A stretch of 64,000 nucleotides of DNA from Candidatus Thiodiazotropha sp. (ex Epidulcina cf. delphinae) (GTDB lineage Bacteria; Pseudomonadota; Gammaproteobacteria; Chromatiales; Chromatiaceae): assembly GCA_025656455.1 (NCBI GenBank), contig JAHXHS010000015.1, positions 1 through 64,000 of the forward strand, given 5' to 3'. The notes beneath the pieces were generated by a model. That model saw only the letters and a program-made list of their open reading frames with translations. It ran no database searches and had not been told where the DNA came from. A program made the position numbers and the translations under genes. Below, in pieces: positions 61,945 through 64,000 of the stretch. Numbering within the stretch: the first letter of the stretch is position 1; each line of letters begins with the position of its first letter.

Positions 61945-62855
61945 ACCAATCCCTCATCCCAATAGGGCCGGTCGCCAAACTGCTCGCGAAAAAACTCGGC
62001 CAGGGCTCTGACCCGTTGTGGGATGAAACGGCGGTTCGGGTAGATGACGTAGGCGCTTGCCGAAGGGATTTGGTAGTCTGTCAGGAGCGGCACTAGACGA
62101 CCTTCCAGAATGGTCCGGTAGGCAATGAAGGTAGGGGAGAGACAGACGCCATGCCCCGAAGCGGCAGCTTCAAGGAGTATCTGGCCGTTGTTTGCCTGCA
62201 TGCGATTCTCGACCCGGACCGTATGTGATCCGCCCTTACTGTCGATGAATCGCCACTTTTGCGGCTCCGGCAGATTGGAATAGCAGAGGCCCTGATGGCC
62301 TGCCAGCGCTTCAGGTGTCTGCGGCGTGCCGTATCGGGCCAGATAACCTGGGCTGGCGCAGACAAGGGCGCGAATCGGCGCCAGGGGCAGGGCGACCATG
62401 CTGGAATCCTCGAGCCGGCCGATGCGCAGGGCCAGGTCGACGCCCTCCTGTATCAGATCGACCTGACTGTCGTTGAAATCCATATCCAGCACCACCCCCG
62501 GGTGTTTCGTCATGAAGGTATTCAGGGCGGGGGCCAGATGAAGCAGTCCGAAGGAGAGCGGCGCGGCGAGGCGAATGCGGCCGCTCAAGGCCTGCTGAGC
62601 GGTGGAGACCGACTGCTCCGCTTCCGCCAGATCTTCCAAAAGCTGTACGGCGCGGGGATAGAATTCACGGCCGGCATCGGTCAGGGAGAGGCGACGGGTG
62701 GTGCGTTGAATCAGCAATGCCCCCAAGTGCTCCTCAAGCTCTGAGACGCGGCGGCTGATCACCGATTTTCCTATGCCGAGCCGTTCGGCCGCGGCACTGA
62801 ACTGGCCCGATTCGACCACGGTGACGAAGCTTTCCAGGGATTCTATCCGGTCCAT
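61929..62855 (-). CDS. LysR-family transcriptional regulator
   Basis: The 308-residue protein has an N-terminal winged HTH (residues 1-60: MDRIESLESFVTVVESGQFS, then AAERLGIGKSVISRRVSELE) and a LysR substrate domain of the CrgA/AaeR-like type (RIRLAAPLSFGLLHLAPALN). It is divergent from the pirin gene with 114 bases between, the classic LysR arrangement, so it likely controls pirin-cytochrome b561 and itself. The effector is not predictable. In the gap, the LysR-like T-N11-A dyad is not distinct. Confidence 0.9.
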   Translation of the reverse strand: MDRIESLESFVTVVESGQFSAAAERLGIGKSVISRRVSELEEHLGALLIQRTTRRLSLTDAGREFYPRAVQLLEDLAEAEQSVSTAQQALSGRIRLAAPLSFGLLHLAPALNTFMTKHPGVVLDMDFNDSQVDLIQEGVDLALRIGRLEDSSMVALPLAPIRALVCASPGYLARYGTPQTPEALAGHQGLCYSNLPEPQKWRFIDSKGGSHTVRVENRMQANNGQILLEAAASGHGVCLSPTFIAYRTILEGRLVPLLTDYQIPSASAYVIYPNRRFIPQRVRALAEFFREQFGDRPYWDEGLVQISG

Positions 62856-62969
62856 TGTTCTAAATATCGCAACAGTGTTTCCTAAATTGTGGCCTTTATA
62901 TCCGAATCAGACAACCTACACTGGTCTACAACCAACTAAATTACTCTGTATTTATATGAGGAGGCTGTC

Positions 62970-63815
62970 ATGGAGCAGCGTGCAAACAGTATACGCACGG
63001 TCAAGCGAACATTACTGGGGCAGGAGACGGCGGACGGCGCCGGGGTGCGTTTGACGCGTCTGATCGGCGGTCCGCAGTTGCCGCAATTGGATCCCTTTCT
63101 GCTGTTGGACGATTTTCGCTCCGACGATCCCGAGGACTACATTGGCGGATTTCCGCCACATCCTCATCGTGGATTCGAAACGGTGACCTATCTGCTTGCC
63201 GGCCGGGTCGAGCACCGGGACAATGCCGGTCATGCCGGGGTGCTTGAGGCTGGAGGGGTGCAGTGGATGACCGCTGGAAGAGGGGTGGTCCACTCCGAGA
63301 TGCCGAAGCAGCAGGATGGCCTGTTGGCGGGCTTTCAGTTGTGGGTCAACTTACCGGCAAAGCAGAAGATGAGTGAGCCCCGTTACCAGGAGTTCGACCG
63401 GCAAGCGATACCCGAAGAGCAGCGGGGTGACGGTGTGACGGTGCGGGTGGTGGCGGGTCGTACTTCCCTGGACACTCAGGGGCCGGTCCGGGAACTGATG
63501 ACTCCCGCCCGCTATTTCGATATCACCCTGCCGGCGGGCGCGCGATTCAGCGAACCCCTGCCGGCGGCCTATAATGCCTTCGTCTATCTCCTGGAGGGGG
63601 CGGTGTCGATCGACGCTGTGGCCCTGAAGGGGCGCACCCTGGCTGTGCTGGGGGATGGCGAGGCCGTCGAGTTGGCGGCCCGGGAGCCGAGCCGGTTATT
63701 GCTGGTGGCCGGCCTCCCCCTGGGAGAGCCCATCGCCAGGCGTGGACCGTTTGTGATGAACAACGAGGCTGAACTGCGGCAAGCCTTTACGGACTATCAG
63801 GAGGGACGTTTCTGA
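62970..63815 (+). CDS. Pirin family protein
   Basis: Pirins are two-domain cupins that bind iron; some act as quercetin dioxygenases or redox-sensitive regulators. The 281-residue protein has the N-terminal cupin with HPHRGFETVTYLLAGRVEHR and VVHSEMP (metal ligands His, His, His, Glu) and LQLWVNLP-like sequence QLWVNLPAKQKM. GAGGAGG stands before the ATG. Its stop overlaps the cytochrome b561 start by one base, so they form an operon downstream of a divergent LysR regulator. Confidence 0.94.
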   Translation: MEQRANSIRTVKRTLLGQETADGAGVRLTRLIGGPQLPQLDPFLLLDDFRSDDPEDYIGGFPPHPHRGFETVTYLLAGRVEHRDNAGHAGVLEAGGVQWMTAGRGVVHSEMPKQQDGLLAGFQLWVNLPAKQKMSEPRYQEFDRQAIPEEQRGDGVTVRVVAGRTSLDTQGPVRELMTPARYFDITLPAGARFSEPLPAAYNAFVYLLEGAVSIDAVALKGRTLAVLGDGEAVELAAREPSRLLLVAGLPLGEPIARRGPFVMNNEAELRQAFTDYQEGRF

Positions 63816-64000
63816 TGCGCTTGGCCAACGACAGGGATAGCTACGGGGCGATTGCCGTCGGACTCCACTGGTTGGTGGCCCTGGTCGTCTACGCCATGTT
63901 CGGATTGGGGTTGTGGATGCGCGGTCTCGGTTATTACGATGCCTGGTACCGGCTCGGGCCTTGGTGGCATAAGGGGATCGGCGTGATGCTGTTGCTGGTG
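63815..64000 (+). CDS. Cytochrome b561 (partial, cut by the window end)
   Basis: The 62 visible codons begin MRLANDRDSYGAIAVGLHWL, where the histidine in LHWL is a predicted haem ligand, and continue with a first membrane helix (ALVVYAMFGLGLWMRGL) and W-W-H-K-G-I-G, the family's second histidine region. It is a di-haem b-type membrane cytochrome that moves electrons from the quinone pool to a periplasmic acceptor or to superoxide. The start overlaps the pirin stop (TGATG). The rest lies outside the window. Confidence 0.88.
   Translation, partial: MRLANDRDSYGAIAVGLHWLVALVVYAMFGLGLWMRGLGYYDAWYRLGPWWHKGIGVMLLLV

Overview
The window reads as a chromosome segment of a free-living or symbiotic gammaproteobacterium, probably of the Chromatiales-like sulfur-oxidiser grade. 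The evidence is the gene set and its order: a yggS-proC-yggT-yggU run, pilT-pilU, a fimT-pilV-pilW-pilX-pilY1-pilE minor pilin operon, ispH-fkpB, coaBC-dut-algC-argB-slmA, and a long-form AlgC. No species can be named from sequence alone. Most genes are GC-rich housekeeping genes; the gaps between them are unusually full of palindromic, transposase-less repeats.

Layout. 1-2600: accessory genes (a protein with a duplicated domain, an orphan HipB-like regulator with a broken hipA, a DUF4143 ATPase) and tRNA-Pro. 2670-9020: ispB, mutM and a GldA/F/G-type ABC export cluster with a DUF4340 protein, separated by a repeat-rich gap with a broken GIY-YIG gene. 9130-9810: a transposase-less element with ISL3-like ends and an 8-bp target duplication, abutting hyuA. 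11800-13700: rpmG, rpmB, an IS200-type remnant, radC. 13950-19910: coaBC, dut, algC, argB, slmA (coenzyme A, dUTP hydrolysis, hexose phosphate mutase, arginine synthesis, nucleoid occlusion). 19930-30440: envelope and housekeeping genes, including two TauE/SafE-type membrane proteins, pyrE, ampG, a dynamin-like GTPase and the ygg-proC operon. 30460-37000: pilT and pilU, then a stability-module island (AbrB-type antitoxin with a small coiled-coil protein, higBA, tRNA-Thr) surrounded by structured mobile repeats. 37040-45970: thiO, the minor pilin operon, three abutting palindromic elements, ispH and fkpB. 46300-52430: a second ISL3-like element, a CnoX/YbbN-like thioredoxin-TPR protein, rimO and small genes. 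52650-61940: a probable secretion operon of a 1638-residue PKD-repeat protein, two paralogous lipoproteins and a phospholipase C-like/Asp-box protein. 61930-64000: a LysR regulator divergent from pirin and a cytochrome b561 that runs off the end.

Two signals stand out. (1) Three intergenic elements (30464-30728, 34456-34744, 36689-37001) share one plan: long perfect terminal repeats, two long internal hairpins and a conserved CCCTTCGGG linker. Their stem sequences differ between copies, but both arms change together (compensatory changes and G-T wobbles), which is the signature of selection on folding. They sit in YTAR-like 4-bp duplications, as seen for IS5-group insertions. (2) The four-gene PKD/lipoprotein/phospholipase-like operon looks like an undescribed cell-surface system. 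The type IV pilus genes here (retraction ATPases and minor pilins) would act together at the cell pole; the remaining housekeeping genes are not functionally linked to them.
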